Shown here piece by piece: positions 1 to 8,742 of a stretch of 64,000 nt of DNA (position 1 is the stretch's first letter; each line of letters starts with the position of its first letter). The notes beneath the pieces were generated by a model, which saw nothing but the letters and a program-made list of their open reading frames with translations, made no database searches and was not told the origin of the DNA. The position numbers were made by a program, and so were the translations under genes. Location of the stretch: the NCBI RefSeq assembly GCF_004354015.1, contig NZ_SMRU01000016.1, positions 62,001-126,000 of the forward strand, given 5' to 3'. This DNA is from Arthrobacter terricola. GTDB taxonomy: Bacteria > Actinomycetota > Actinomycetes > Actinomycetales > Micrococcaceae.

Positions 1-280
1 AGGCCAGTCCCACGGTGACCGCGCCGCGGTGCAGGGCAGCCGCCGTCGTTGGCTCTAGGGGCCGGACGTGCGCGAACACGTCAAGGGTGCCCAGCGCCAG
101 GTCTGAAACGATGGCTGCGCCGGCTTGGCGGTATTCCTCGTCGTGGTGTCCCGCGGCCGCTCCGGCACCTCTTTCGACGAGCACTTCGAGTCCCAGCGCC
201 GCCAGTTGCTTGACCGTTTCCGGCGTCGCAGCCACACGCCGTTCGCCCTCCAGGCGTTCCCTCGCTATGCCGAGTTTCAC
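1..280 (-). CDS. pntA: NAD(P) transhydrogenase subunit alpha, partial (N-terminus)
   Basis: Only the first 93 codons are inside the window; the rest lies before base 1. Read from a GTG at 280, the product begins VKLGIARERLEGERRVAATP, followed by KQLAALGLEVLVERGAGAAA, which is the N-terminal pattern of the alanine dehydrogenase/PntA family (nucleotide-transhydrogenase alpha chain, domain I). The GTG is preceded at 5 bases by AAAGGAG, so the start is well supported. PntA binds NAD(H) in the cytoplasm and works with the membrane PntB to exchange hydride between NADH and NADP+ at the cost of the proton gradient. The family could also be alanine dehydrogenase, but the opening GIARERLEGERRVAATPE fits transhydrogenase better. 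Partner genes would be expected outside the window. Confidence 0.75.
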   Translation of the reverse strand, partial: MKLGIARERLEGERRVAATPETVKQLAALGLEVLVERGAGAAAGHHDEEYRQAGAAIVSDLALGTLDVFAHVRPLEPTTAAALHRGAVTVGLA

Positions 281-488
281 CCGTGCTCCTTTCCCGAAAC
301 GTCCCCGGTCCGAGCCATCGTTGGCTTGAGTCTAAGGCTGGAAAGGCCCTGGCGGGAGGGGGCATGCCTGCGGCCGTGGCCATTCACATCTGCCGTAGGC
401 TCCACTAAGCTCGCTGTGGCTGGGAGCCTCCAGTTACCGTACCGTCGATGAGCCGGTTCCGGCCGCGCCGTCGGGAAGGAACACAGCT

Positions 489-1100
489 ATGGCAACGTAC
501 AAGATCGGATACTTCGTCGGCAGCCTTTCAAGCCACTCCATCAACCGGGTCCTCGCCAAGGCGCTTATCAGCGTGGCACCGGAAGAGCTTGAATTCACGG
601 AGATCCCCATCAAGGACCTTCCCCTCTACAGCCCGGAGTACGACGCCGAGTACCCACCTGCGGGCCGTGCGCTCAAGGACGCGATTGCGGCGTCGGACGG
701 CATCCTGTTCGTCTCTCCCGAATACAACCGTTCCATCCCCGGTGCCCTGAAGAACGCGATCGACTGGGGTTCCCGTCCTTGGGGTACAAATTCGTTCGCC
801 CGCAAGCCCACGGGCCTCATCGGCACCTCTCCGGGCAGCATCGGAACAGCCGTGATGCAGTCCAACATGCGCAGCGTCTTGAGCTTCCTCGACGCACCGC
901 AACTCAACGCTCCGGAGGCCTACATCAAGTACGACGCCGCGGCTTATGCCGAGGACGGGTCAGTCTTGAATGAGGGCACGGCCGCGATGCTGCGCCACTT
1001 CATGGAAGAGTACAGCGCCTTTGTCCAACGGGTCCTGGCCGCCAACGCTCCCGGACACATCGGCGATCAGCATCCGGACAGTGCGAAGCTGACGCGCTAG
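489..1100 (+). CDS. NADPH-dependent FMN reductase (flavodoxin-like fold)
   Basis: A 203-residue protein of the NADPH_dep_FMN_red family (chromate reductase/YieF and azoreductase relatives). An FMN-phosphate loop is visible near the N-terminus (GSLSSHSINRVLA, residues 11-23), and the family motif SPEYNRSIPGALKNAIDW lies near residue 77. Such enzymes are soluble and reduce FMN, quinones or chromate with NAD(P)H; the physiological substrate cannot be read from sequence. AAGGAA lies 7-8 bases before the ATG. It stands alone: pntA diverges upstream and the large RCC1-repeat gene follows after 80 bp. Confidence in the family is high and in any specific substrate low. Confidence 0.88.
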   Translation: MATYKIGYFVGSLSSHSINRVLAKALISVAPEELEFTEIPIKDLPLYSPEYDAEYPPAGRALKDAIAASDGILFVSPEYNRSIPGALKNAIDWGSRPWGTNSFARKPTGLIGTSPGSIGTAVMQSNMRSVLSFLDAPQLNAPEAYIKYDAAAYAEDGSVLNEGTAAMLRHFMEEYSAFVQRVLAANAPGHIGDQHPDSAKLTR

Positions 1101-1180
1101 CTGCGCTGCCGTGTGGTAATTTTCGCGAGGATCAATAGCGGCTCGTCCGTCATCGGGAGCCATGTCATTTCGGGGATTTC

Positions 1181-4100
1181 ATGGTTTCTTTGCGTGCAAG
1201 GCTGCGCCGAAAGGCCGCAGGGCTCGCCGTTGCCTTGGGTGTTGTGCTGGTGGTTTCGGGACTCGCCGCGCCGAGCGCAGTCGCTTCGGTCGAAGGGGGA
1301 CCGGCAACCACGCCCGTCGCGGTGACGGGGACCTCGTGGCAGCCGAGCACCCCGGGCGCGTTCATTCCCATATCGCCTGCCAGGCTTCTCGACACCCGCA
1401 ATTCCGCGCCGGCGGGCCCGGACGGAACTGTGTCCTTCCAAGTGGGCGGCGTCAACGGCATTCCGGCCAACGTCGCCGCCGTGGTCTTCAACCTCACCGT
1501 CACGGCCCCGCAGTCCTTCGGGTTCATTACGGCGTACGCCTCGGGCGGCAACCGGCCGAACGCGTCCAACGTGAACTTCTCGAGCGGCCAAACGATCCCG
1601 AACTCGGTCACCGTTCCTGTGGGCGCCGACGGGAAGGTTGTACTCTTCAACCGCTCGTCAGGCACCACCCAGCTCATTGCGGACGTTTCCGGCTACTACC
1701 TCCCGGGAACACCCACGGCCGCGGGAGCGTTCGTCCCCATCACCCCGGCCCGGCTCCTGGATACGCGCGGCTCCTCCCCTGCCGGTCCTGACGGGACGGT
1801 GTCCTTCCAAGTCGGCGGCGTCGCCGGCATTCCCGCGAACGTTTCCGCGGTGACGTTCAACCTCACGGTGGTGAGTCCGACGTCGTTCGGGTTCATTACC
1901 GCCTACGCTTCCGGAACGCCGCGGCCCAACTCGTCCAACATCAACTTCGCGGCCGATCAAACCGTGCCGAATTCGGTGACAGTGCCAGTGGGCGCCGACG
2001 GCAAAGTGGTCCTCTTCAACCGCTCCTCCGGTGCCAGCCAACTGATCGCCGACGTCGCGGGCTACTACCTTGCCGGGACCCCGACGGCGCCCGGCGTCTT
2101 CGTTCCGATAACGCCCTCGCGGCTCCTTGATACGCGAAACAGCGCACCCGCCGGTCCTGACGGTATTGTGTCCTTCCGCGTGGGCGGCGTGAGCGGGATC
2201 CCCGCCAGCGCGGCAGCAGCTGTCTTCAACCTCACCGTGACAGCCCCGCAATCGTTCGGGTTCATCACCGCCTACGCCTCCGGAACCCCCCGCCCTAACG
2301 CGTCCAACATCAATTTCTCGACGGGCCAGACCATTCCGGGCTCCGTCACCGTTCCCCTCGGTGGCGACGGAAAGATCGCCTTGTTCAACCGCTCCGCGGG
2401 CGCCACCCAGTTGATCGCCGACGTCGCGGGCTACTTCCTCGCCGGATCGTCAAGCAGCTCTCCGAGCACGTGGGGCGACAACCGCTCGAGCCAACTCGGC
2501 AACGGGACCGTGCCTTACGTTGCCGCCCCGGCGGGTATCTCCGGCTTGTCCGGTGTCACGGCGATCGCGGGCGACGGCGCCACGACTTTCGCGTTGTTGT
2601 CTGACGGGACGGTCCGGGCGTGGGGCTACAACGGGCAGGGCCAGCTCGGCAACGGCACCACAACCGACAGCGGTAGTCCGGTGCAGGTCAGCGGGCTATC
2701 TGGAGTCACATCCATCACGATCAACGGCCGCACGGCATACGCCCTGCTGTCCGATGGGACCGTCCGGGTGTGGGGAGACAGCGCCGCCGGCCAGCTCGGC
2801 ACCGGCGTCACCTCCAGCAGCACGCCGATCCAGGTTCCGGGGCTCTCCGGCGTCGCGTCCATCACGGCCACCTATAACGGAGCGTACGCCGTGCTGCGTG
2901 ACGGAACTGTGCGATCGTGGGGCTCCAACTTCGTCGGCCAACTTGGCAATGGCACCACCGGCACGGGCAGCAGCACGCCGGTCCAGGTCTCCGGCCTCAC
3001 CAGCGTCGCATCGATTACGGCCAGCGATTTCACGGCGTACGCGCTCTTGTCCGACGGCACCGTCCGCGCCTGGGGAGACAATTCGAGCGGCCAACTCGGC
3101 AACGGAAGCTCCGCTAACAGCAGCAACGTTCCCGTGCAGGTCTCCGGCCTTAGCGGGGTAATGTCCATTGTGGCGAGCAACTCGAACGCGTATGCCCTCC
3201 TGTCCGATAAAACGGTGCGGTCGTGGGGCGTGAACGGATCGGGCGAGCTCGGCAACGCAACCACGAGCGACAACAACAGCCCCGTCCGCGTCCAAGGCTT
3301 GAGCAACGTCGCATCCATCACCGCGAGCAAAGGCACCGGGTATGCCGTCCTGGGCGACGGGACCGTCCGGGCATGGGGCGCCAACCAGGCCGGGCAACTC
3401 GGGAACGGAACCACCACTAACAGCACCGCCCCCGTCCAAATCCCAGGCATCACGGGCGCAGCCTTTGTCTCCGTGGACAAAGCAAACTCCACCACGATGG
3501 CCGCGTATGCCGTACTTCGCGACGGAACGGTCCGCGCATGGGGACTCAACCAGGCCGGGCAGCTCGGCAACGGATCCACCAACAACAGCACTAGCCCGGT
3601 GCAAGCGAGTGGTGTTGCCGGAGCGACCGCCATGACGGTTGGGAGGGGAACGGCGTTCGCGTTGCTGGCCAACGGGACAGTCAGCGCGTGGGGCGACAAC
3701 TACAATCGCCAACTCGGCGCGTCCGGATCGACCTCGTATAGCAGCGTGCCGGTTGGCGTAGCGGGACTCAATGGGATCTTCATGGCAGCCCAAGGCCAAA
3801 CCACGAAGTACGCGGCGCTCACGAACGGATCCGTTTGGGCGTGGGGCGGAAACGGATTCGGCCAGCTCGGCAACGGTACGACGACGGATAGCAGCGTTCC
3901 CGTCCGGGTCACCGGATTGTCCGGTGCCGTCTCCGTGGCCGCGAGCGGGAGCACGGCGTACGCATTGATGGCAGACGGCACAGTGTGGGCTTGGGGCGAC
4001 AATTCGTCCGGACAGCTGGGCAACGGAACACAGACCAACAGCAACACTCCGGTCCAAGTCACCGGGCTCAGCAGCGTGGCCGCCATCACCGTCAACGGCG

Positions 4101-4846
4101 GATCGGCCTACGCGCTGCTGAGCGACGGCACGGTCCGCGCGTGGGGATCCAACCAGTCCGGCCAACTGGGCAACGGAACCACGACGGATAGCGCCGTCCC
4201 TGTCCAAGTCCAAGGCCTGGCTCGCGTTTCGACGGTCTCGGCCAGCTACGGCAGCGCATGGGCGGTACTGGCAGACGGGACCCTCCGGGCCTGGGGGTTC
4301 AACGGCTACGGCCAGCTTGGCAACGGGAGCAAGTCCAACAGCAGTGTCCCGGTCCAGGTGAACGGGCTCGCCGGCGCAGCGTCCTTCGCGGCGAACGGCG
4401 GAACGGCGTACGCAGTCCTCCGGAACGGAACGGCCTGGGCGTGGGGCTTGGGAACTTACGGCGAACTCGGGAACGGCAGCACCGCCAACAGCAGCGTTCC
4501 CGTCCAGGTCCAGGGCCTCACTGGAGTTGCCAGCATTGCCGCCAGTGAAGTCTCAGCCTTCGCGGTGCTCACGGATGGAACGGTCCGGGCCTGGGGCGCC
4601 AACTGGTATGGCCAACTTGGCAATGGCACCATCACGAACAGTTCCGTTCCGGTCCAAGTGCAGGGCCTCGCAGGAGTGAAATCCCTCAGCGCCAGCATCT
4701 ACGATGTCTTCACGCTGCTCAGTGATGGAACGGTCCGCGCCTGGGGCTACAACGCCCAAGGCCAACTCGGCAACGGCAACACAATCGGCAGCACCGTGCC
4801 CGTGCAAGTGCAGGGCGCGGGCGGCGTGACGAGCCTGTGGATGTAG
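1181..4846 (+). CDS. Secreted RCC1-repeat protein with three N-terminal 123-residue repeats
   Basis: A 1221-residue exported protein. Residues 1-36 form a signal peptide (RARLRRK, then a hydrophobic stretch, then a likely cut after AVA). Residues about 60-428 are three tandem 123-residue units, each opening with PARLLDTR or PSRLLDTR and closing with LIADVxGYxL. From about 430 to the end there are 16 RCC1-type units of roughly 50 residues, each with the core WGxNxxGQLGNG and then PVQVxGLxGV. RCC1 units form beta-propeller blades, so 16 could make two propellers. There is no sortase motif, transmembrane anchor or catalytic domain. The start has only a weak ribosome site (CGGGG), but the signal peptide follows directly. 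The function is unknown; cell-surface or extracellular binding is the reasonable inference. It converges on pcaR with only 11 bp between stop codons. Confidence 0.85.
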   Translation: MVSLRARLRRKAAGLAVALGVVLVVSGLAAPSAVASVEGGPATTPVAVTGTSWQPSTPGAFIPISPARLLDTRNSAPAGPDGTVSFQVGGVNGIPANVAAVVFNLTVTAPQSFGFITAYASGGNRPNASNVNFSSGQTIPNSVTVPVGADGKVVLFNRSSGTTQLIADVSGYYLPGTPTAAGAFVPITPARLLDTRGSSPAGPDGTVSFQVGGVAGIPANVSAVTFNLTVVSPTSFGFITAYASGTPRPNSSNINFAADQTVPNSVTVPVGADGKVVLFNRSSGASQLIADVAGYYLAGTPTAPGVFVPITPSRLLDTRNSAPAGPDGIVSFRVGGVSGIPASAAAAVFNLTVTAPQSFGFITAYASGTPRPNASNINFSTGQTIPGSVTVPLGGDGKIALFNRSAGATQLIADVAGYFLAGSSSSSPSTWGDNRSSQLGNGTVPYVAAPAGISGLSGVTAIAGDGATTFALLSDGTVRAWGYNGQGQLGNGTTTDSGSPVQVSGLSGVTSITINGRTAYALLSDGTVRVWGDSAAGQLGTGVTSSSTPIQVPGLSGVASITATYNGAYAVLRDGTVRSWGSNFVGQLGNGTTGTGSSTPVQVSGLTSVASITASDFTAYALLSDGTVRAWGDNSSGQLGNGSSANSSNVPVQVSGLSGVMSIVASNSNAYALLSDKTVRSWGVNGSGELGNATTSDNNSPVRVQGLSNVASITASKGTGYAVLGDGTVRAWGANQAGQLGNGTTTNSTAPVQIPGITGAAFVSVDKANSTTMAAYAVLRDGTVRAWGLNQAGQLGNGSTNNSTSPVQASGVAGATAMTVGRGTAFALLANGTVSAWGDNYNRQLGASGSTSYSSVPVGVAGLNGIFMAAQGQTTKYAALTNGSVWAWGGNGFGQLGNGTTTDSSVPVRVTGLSGAVSVAASGSTAYALMADGTVWAWGDNSSGQLGNGTQTNSNTPVQVTGLSSVAAITVNGGSAYALLSDGTVRAWGSNQSGQLGNGTTTDSAVPVQVQGLARVSTVSASYGSAWAVLADGTLRAWGFNGYGQLGNGSKSNSSVPVQVNGLAGAASFAANGGTAYAVLRNGTAWAWGLGTYGELGNGSTANSSVPVQVQGLTGVASIAASEVSAFAVLTDGTVRAWGANWYGQLGNGTITNSSVPVQVQGLAGVKSLSASIYDVFTLLSDGTVRAWGYNAQGQLGNGNTIGSTVPVQVQGAGGVTSLWM
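1358..2464 (+). repeat. Three tandem 369-bp in-frame coding repeats
   Basis: Within the RCC1-repeat gene, units at 1358-1726, 1727-2095 and 2096-2464 encode three near-identical 123-residue modules. The protein copies keep FNLTV, FGFITAYASG, VTVP and LFNRS(S/A)G at the same spacing. Equal length and high identity point to recent tandem duplication. The remaining 16 RCC1 units (2465-4840) are shorter and more diverged. Confidence 0.85.
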
Positions 4847-4857
4847 GCGGACGCGTC

Positions 4858-5679
4858 CTAGTGCTTCGCCGCGATGTCCGCCGAGATCAGGCCGGCCGTG
4901 CGCACGATTTCATCGCGGACCGAGTCTACATAGGCCTCAGGATCCGGCTGGGCTGCGACGTTCTGGGCCTGGAGCGAGACGTTGACGGCGGCCACCACCT
5001 TGCCGGCCGCGTTGCGCACCGGCGCTGCGACGGACATGAGGCCCAACTCCAGTTCCTGGTCCAGGACGCACCAACCTTGGGCACGCACCCTGTCCAGCTC
5101 AGCCAGTAGCTCCGCACGCGACGTCAGGGTTCGCGGAGTGAGGGCCTTGAGCTCCACCGAGGACACGTACTCCTCGAGCTTCGGTCCCGGGAGGTCCGCC
5201 AGGAGGACGCGCCCCATGGACGTGGCATACGCCGGGAAGCGGGTTCCTACAGTGATTCCCACTGTCATGATCCGGCGGGTGGCCACCCTCGCCACGTAGA
5301 AGATATCCGCACCGTCCAGCACGGCGGCCGACGTCGACTCCCCCAGCTTCACGGACAGCTCCTCAAGGTGCGGCTGCGCGAGCTGGGGCAAGGACAAAGC
5401 GGACAAATACGAGTAACCAAGCTGCAGCACCATCGCCGTCAGCGCGAAGGTCTTGCCGTCCGTGCGGACGTACCCCAGTTCCACCAAGGTGTGCAGGAAC
5501 CGGCGGGCCGTGGCCCGGGTAAGGCTGGTCCGCGCCGCCACTTCGCTGAGCGTCATGACGGGGTTGGCGGCGTCGAATGCGCGGATCACGGAGAGCCCGC
5601 GGGCCAGTGATTGAACGTACTGGTCGCTCGCCTGCGGCGAACCGGCCTGCGGCCCTCCGGATACTGCTGCGTCGGTCAT
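4858..5679 (-). CDS. pcaR: IclR-family regulator of the protocatechuate/3-oxoadipate operon
   Basis: A 273-residue IclR-type protein with an N-terminal winged helix (residues about 24-85: QSLARGLSVIRAFD, LTRATARRFLHTLVELGYV) and a C-terminal effector-binding domain containing the family pattern GTRFPAYATSMGRVLLADL. It matches the PcaR/PcaU/PobR branch, which senses protocatechuate or 3-oxoadipate and controls pca genes. It is the last gene of the operon, 23 bp after pcaJ, and so is probably co-transcribed with it. The ATG at 5679 was chosen because the preceding in-frame stretch overlaps pcaJ and encodes no family sequence. The specific ligand is inferred from context only. Confidence 0.85.
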   Translation of the reverse strand: MTDAAVSGGPQAGSPQASDQYVQSLARGLSVIRAFDAANPVMTLSEVAARTSLTRATARRFLHTLVELGYVRTDGKTFALTAMVLQLGYSYLSALSLPQLAQPHLEELSVKLGESTSAAVLDGADIFYVARVATRRIMTVGITVGTRFPAYATSMGRVLLADLPGPKLEEYVSSVELKALTPRTLTSRAELLAELDRVRAQGWCVLDQELELGLMSVAAPVRNAAGKVVAAVNVSLQAQNVAAQPDPEAYVDSVRDEIVRTAGLISADIAAKH

Positions 5680-5702
5680 GGTTACCAATCTTATGGGTCG
5701 TT

Positions 5703-6383
5703 TCAAACCCCGACGGCGGCCACAGCCTTGAGCGGGACCGGCACCAGGGCTTGGAGTTCTTCGAGGGTGCAGCCGAAGGTTTCGCGCACGCTGACGCCGT
5801 CCGGTCCGGTGAGGAACACGGCTTTGTCCGTGTACACGCGGGTCACGCAGCCGACGCCGGTCAACGGGTAGCTGCACTGTTCCACGAGCTTGGAGGCGCC
5901 GTCGCGGGTCAGCAGGGTCATCATGACGAACACGTCCTTGGCACCGGTGGCCAGATCCATGGCTCCGCCGACGGCCGGGATGGCGTCCGGCGCCCCGGTG
6001 TGCCAGTTGGCGAGGTCGCCCGTGGCCGAAACCTGGAAGGCGCCGAGCACGCAAATGTCCAAGTGTCCGCCGCGCATGATCGCGAAGGAATCGGCGTGGT
6101 GGAAGTACGAAGCGCCCGGGAGTTCGGTGACGGGGATCTTGCCCGCGTTGATGAGGTCGCCGTCGATCTCGTCCCCATGCGCTTCGGGGCCCATGCCGAG
6201 CATGCCGTTCTCCGTGTGGAGGGTGATGTTCTGCTCTTCGCTGAGGTAGTTCGAGACGAGGGTCGGCTGCCCGATGCCCAGGTTCACGAACGAACCGGGT
6301 GCGATGTCCCTGGCCACGAGGGCGGCGAGCTCGTCACGGCCAAGCGGCGTTGCCGACGTCTGCACATTGGTCTGGATGCTCAT
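5703..6383 (-). CDS. pcaJ: 3-oxoadipate CoA-transferase subunit B
   Basis: A 226-residue beta subunit of the succinyl-CoA:3-oxoadipate CoA-transferase. The catalytic glutamate lies in the motif TENGMLGMGP (about residues 52-61), which corresponds to the (S/T)ENG motif of the family. With PcaI it transfers CoA from succinyl-CoA to 3-oxoadipate in the cytoplasm. It starts one base after the pcaI stop, so the two subunits are translationally coupled, and it is followed by pcaR. Length is normal for the family. Confidence 0.93.
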   Translation of the reverse strand: MSIQTNVQTSATPLGRDELAALVARDIAPGSFVNLGIGQPTLVSNYLSEEQNITLHTENGMLGMGPEAHGDEIDGDLINAGKIPVTELPGASYFHHADSFAIMRGGHLDICVLGAFQVSATGDLANWHTGAPDAIPAVGGAMDLATGAKDVFVMMTLLTRDGASKLVEQCSYPLTGVGCVTRVYTDKAVFLTGPDGVSVRETFGCTLEELQALVPVPLKAVAAVGV

Positions 6384-6384
6384 A

Positions 6385-7044
6385 TCAGGCCACCTTCACA
6401 ATGCTGTTGACGTAGATTCCCGGGGTCACCACGTTTTCCGGGTCCAAGGCGCCGATCGGGACGATCTCGGAGACCTGCGCAATGGTGTGTTTCGCCGCGG
6501 CGGCCATGATCGGCCCGAAGTTCCGCGCGGTCTTGCGGTACACGAGGTTGCCTTTGCGGTCCGCCTTGAGTGCCTTGATCAGCGCGACGTCGGCATGGAT
6601 GGGTGTTTCGAAGACCTGCCATTTGCCGTCCAGCAAGCGGGTTTCCTTACCCTCGGCGAGCATGGTGCCGTAGCCGGTGGGCGTGAAGAACGCGCCGATG
6701 CCGGCTCCCGCGGCGCGGATCCGCTCGGCCAGGTTGCCTTGGGGAACCAGTTCGAGTTCGATTTCCCCGGCCTTGAACTTGGTATCGAAGTGCCACGAAT
6801 CGGACTGTCGCGGGAAGGAGCAGATCATCTTCCGGACCCGCCCTTCCTTGATCAGCAACGCCAAACCCTGATCGCCTTGGCCGGCGTTGTTGTTCACCAC
6901 GGTCAGGTCCGTAGCCCCCGAATCCAGGAGCGCGTCGATGAGTTCGAACGGCTGCCCGGCGTTGCCGAAGCCGCCGATCATGACGGTGGATCCGTCCTTG
7001 ATGTCGGCAACAGCTTCGCCCACTGTGTCAATGAAATTCAGCAT
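6385..7044 (-). CDS. pcaI: 3-oxoadipate CoA-transferase subunit A
   Basis: A 219-residue alpha subunit of the CoA-transferase. It opens with MLNFIDTVGEAVADIKDGST and has the CoA-binding loop GGFGNAGQPFELIDAL (about residues 24-39), both typical of PcaI/ScoA. It forms the active enzyme with PcaJ, whose gene starts one base downstream, and feeds 3-oxoadipyl-CoA to the thiolase PcaF, encoded 5 bp upstream. I chose the ATG at 7044; longer in-frame extensions overlap pcaF and carry no family sequence. Confidence 0.92.
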   Translation of the reverse strand: MLNFIDTVGEAVADIKDGSTVMIGGFGNAGQPFELIDALLDSGATDLTVVNNNAGQGDQGLALLIKEGRVRKMICSFPRQSDSWHFDTKFKAGEIELELVPQGNLAERIRAAGAGIGAFFTPTGYGTMLAEGKETRLLDGKWQVFETPIHADVALIKALKADRKGNLVYRKTARNFGPIMAAAAKHTIAQVSEIVPIGALDPENVVTPGIYVNSIVKVA

Positions 7045-7049
7045 CGCGT

Positions 7050-8267
7050 CTAGCCCTTCACTGTTTGTGCCGAAATTCCGGCAGTGACGTTCTCCAGCAC
7101 CACGGCCAGGCCCTGCCCGACGCCGATGCAGATCGCCGCGACGCCCCAGCGCTCCCCCGAGGCCTGCAGGCTGCGCGCCAAGGTTCCGAGGATCCTCGTG
7201 CCCGAGGCACCCAGCGGGTGGCCCATCGCGATCGCGCCACCGTGCCGGTTCACGATCGTCGGGTCGATCCCCCACGCGTCGATGCAGGCCAAGGACTGCG
7301 CGGCGAACGCTTCGTTAAGTTCAACGGCGCCAACCTCCTCCCAGCCGATGCCCGCCTTCGAGAGGGCCTTGTTCGCCGCTTCCACCGGTGCGAAACCGAA
7401 GAACTGCGGATCGTTGCCGTGCGCGCCGCGACCGGCGATCCGGGCCAGCGGGTCGAGCCCCAGCAGCCCGGCGGCACTTTCGCTGCCGATCCACGCCGCG
7501 GAGGCGCCGTCGGACAGTGGCGATGCGTTACCCGCGGTGACCGTGCCGGATTCCTCGGCCCGGAACACCGTCTTCAATCCGGCCAGCTTCTCCGCCGTAG
7601 AACCGGCGCGGATCCCCTCGTCCCGGACAAGGTCTGTTCCCGGAACTGCGGTCACCAGGTTGTCGTAGAACCCTTCGTCCCACGCCGCGGCGGCGAGGTT
7701 GTGGGACGCGGCGGCGAACTCGTCCTGCCGCTCCCGGCTGATGCCGTACTTCTCCCGCAACCGCTCCGTGGCCTCGCCGAGGGAAACGGTCCACTCTTTC
7801 GGCATGGCCGGGTTCACGAGGCGCCAACCCAGCGTGGTCGACGCCAACGTCATGTCGCCGGCCGGGTAGGGCTTGGCCGTCTTCGGCAGCACCCACGGGG
7901 CGCGGCTCATCGATTCGGCACCGCCAACGAGCACCAGATCGGCGTCGCCGGCGTTGATCTGGCGCGACGCGATGATCGCGGCATCCAGCGATGAACCGCA
8001 CAAGCGGTTGACGGTGGTCCCCGGAATCGACGTCGGCAGGCCAGCCAGCAGCGTGGCCATACGGGCGACGTTGCGGTTCTCCTCGCCCGCGCCGTTCGCG
8101 TTGCCGAACACCACCTCGTCGATCCGCTCAACATCCAGTCCCGGAGCGCGCTTGACCGACTCACGCACCACGTGCGCCGCGAGGTCATCCGGACGGACCC
8201 CCGCAAGGCCGGCGCCGAACTTCCCGAAAGGCGTCCGCACGGCGTCGTAAACAAAAGCCTGGTTCAT
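7050..8267 (-). CDS. pcaF: 3-oxoadipyl-CoA thiolase
   Basis: A 405-residue thiolase that cleaves 3-oxoadipyl-CoA with CoA into succinyl-CoA and acetyl-CoA, the last step of the pathway. The nucleophilic cysteine is in RLCGSSLDAA (about residue 89), the catalytic histidine in NRHGGAIAMGHPLGASG, and the second cysteine in AICIGVGQG near the C-terminus. Length fits PcaF. GAGGA lies 5 bases before the ATG. It lies 28 bp after pcaC and 5 bp before pcaI in the same operon. Confidence 0.94.
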   Translation of the reverse strand: MNQAFVYDAVRTPFGKFGAGLAGVRPDDLAAHVVRESVKRAPGLDVERIDEVVFGNANGAGEENRNVARMATLLAGLPTSIPGTTVNRLCGSSLDAAIIASRQINAGDADLVLVGGAESMSRAPWVLPKTAKPYPAGDMTLASTTLGWRLVNPAMPKEWTVSLGEATERLREKYGISRERQDEFAAASHNLAAAAWDEGFYDNLVTAVPGTDLVRDEGIRAGSTAEKLAGLKTVFRAEESGTVTAGNASPLSDGASAAWIGSESAAGLLGLDPLARIAGRGAHGNDPQFFGFAPVEAANKALSKAGIGWEEVGAVELNEAFAAQSLACIDAWGIDPTIVNRHGGAIAMGHPLGASGTRILGTLARSLQASGERWGVAAICIGVGQGLAVVLENVTAGISAQTVKG

Positions 8268-8295
8268 GTGTTCCTCAAATTCTCGTTGGCCCCGG

Positions 8296-8742
8296 CTAGC
8301 GGGCGTCCTCGTCCAGCGCGGCGAAGACCTGTTGCGCGGTTTTGAATGCGGTGTTGGCGGAGGGTACTCCGCAGTAGATGGCGGTCTGCAGCAGGATTTC
8401 CTTGACTTCGTCCCTGCTTAGTCCGTTGGTCATGGCGGCGCGGATGTGCATGGCGAGTTCTTCCCAGTGCCCATGCGCAACCATGGCAGTGATGGTGACG
8501 GCCGAGCGCATGCGCCGGTCGATCCCGGGCCTGGTCCAGATGCCGCCCCAGGCGATCCGGGTGATCATGTCCTGGAAGTCGTCGGTGAATTCGTCCTTGT
8601 TGGCGTTCGCGCGGTCAACATGGGCGTCGCCGAGCACTTCGCGGCGGACCACCATGCCGGCGTCGTAGATTTCCTGCGAGGTTGCCCCGCGCTGGACCGC
8701 GCCTTGCGATTCAACTGCGCCCAGCGCAGAATCGTGGCTCAT
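8296..8742 (-). CDS. pcaC: 4-carboxymuconolactone decarboxylase
   Basis: A 148-residue protein of the carboxymuconolactone decarboxylase family. The conserved core is visible (RSAVTITAMVAHGHWEELAM, then EVKEILLQTAIYCGVPSANTAF), including the family's catalytic glutamate and histidine region. It decarboxylates 4-carboxymuconolactone to the 3-oxoadipate enol-lactone, the substrate of PcaD. Its ATG overlaps the pcaD stop by 4 bases. In many actinobacteria PcaD and PcaC are fused as PcaL; here they are separate but coupled. Confidence 0.92.
   Translation of the reverse strand: MSHDSALGAVESQGAVQRGATSQEIYDAGMVVRREVLGDAHVDRANANKDEFTDDFQDMITRIAWGGIWTRPGIDRRMRSAVTITAMVAHGHWEELAMHIRAAMTNGLSRDEVKEILLQTAIYCGVPSANTAFKTAQQVFAALDEDAR

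Noticed and set aside
2696..4213. Long open frame (about 505 codons) on the minus strand opposite the RCC1-repeat gene
   Set aside because: It mirrors the repeat periodicity of the plus-strand gene, has no recognisable domain, and the plus-strand protein has clear signal peptide and RCC1 repeats.
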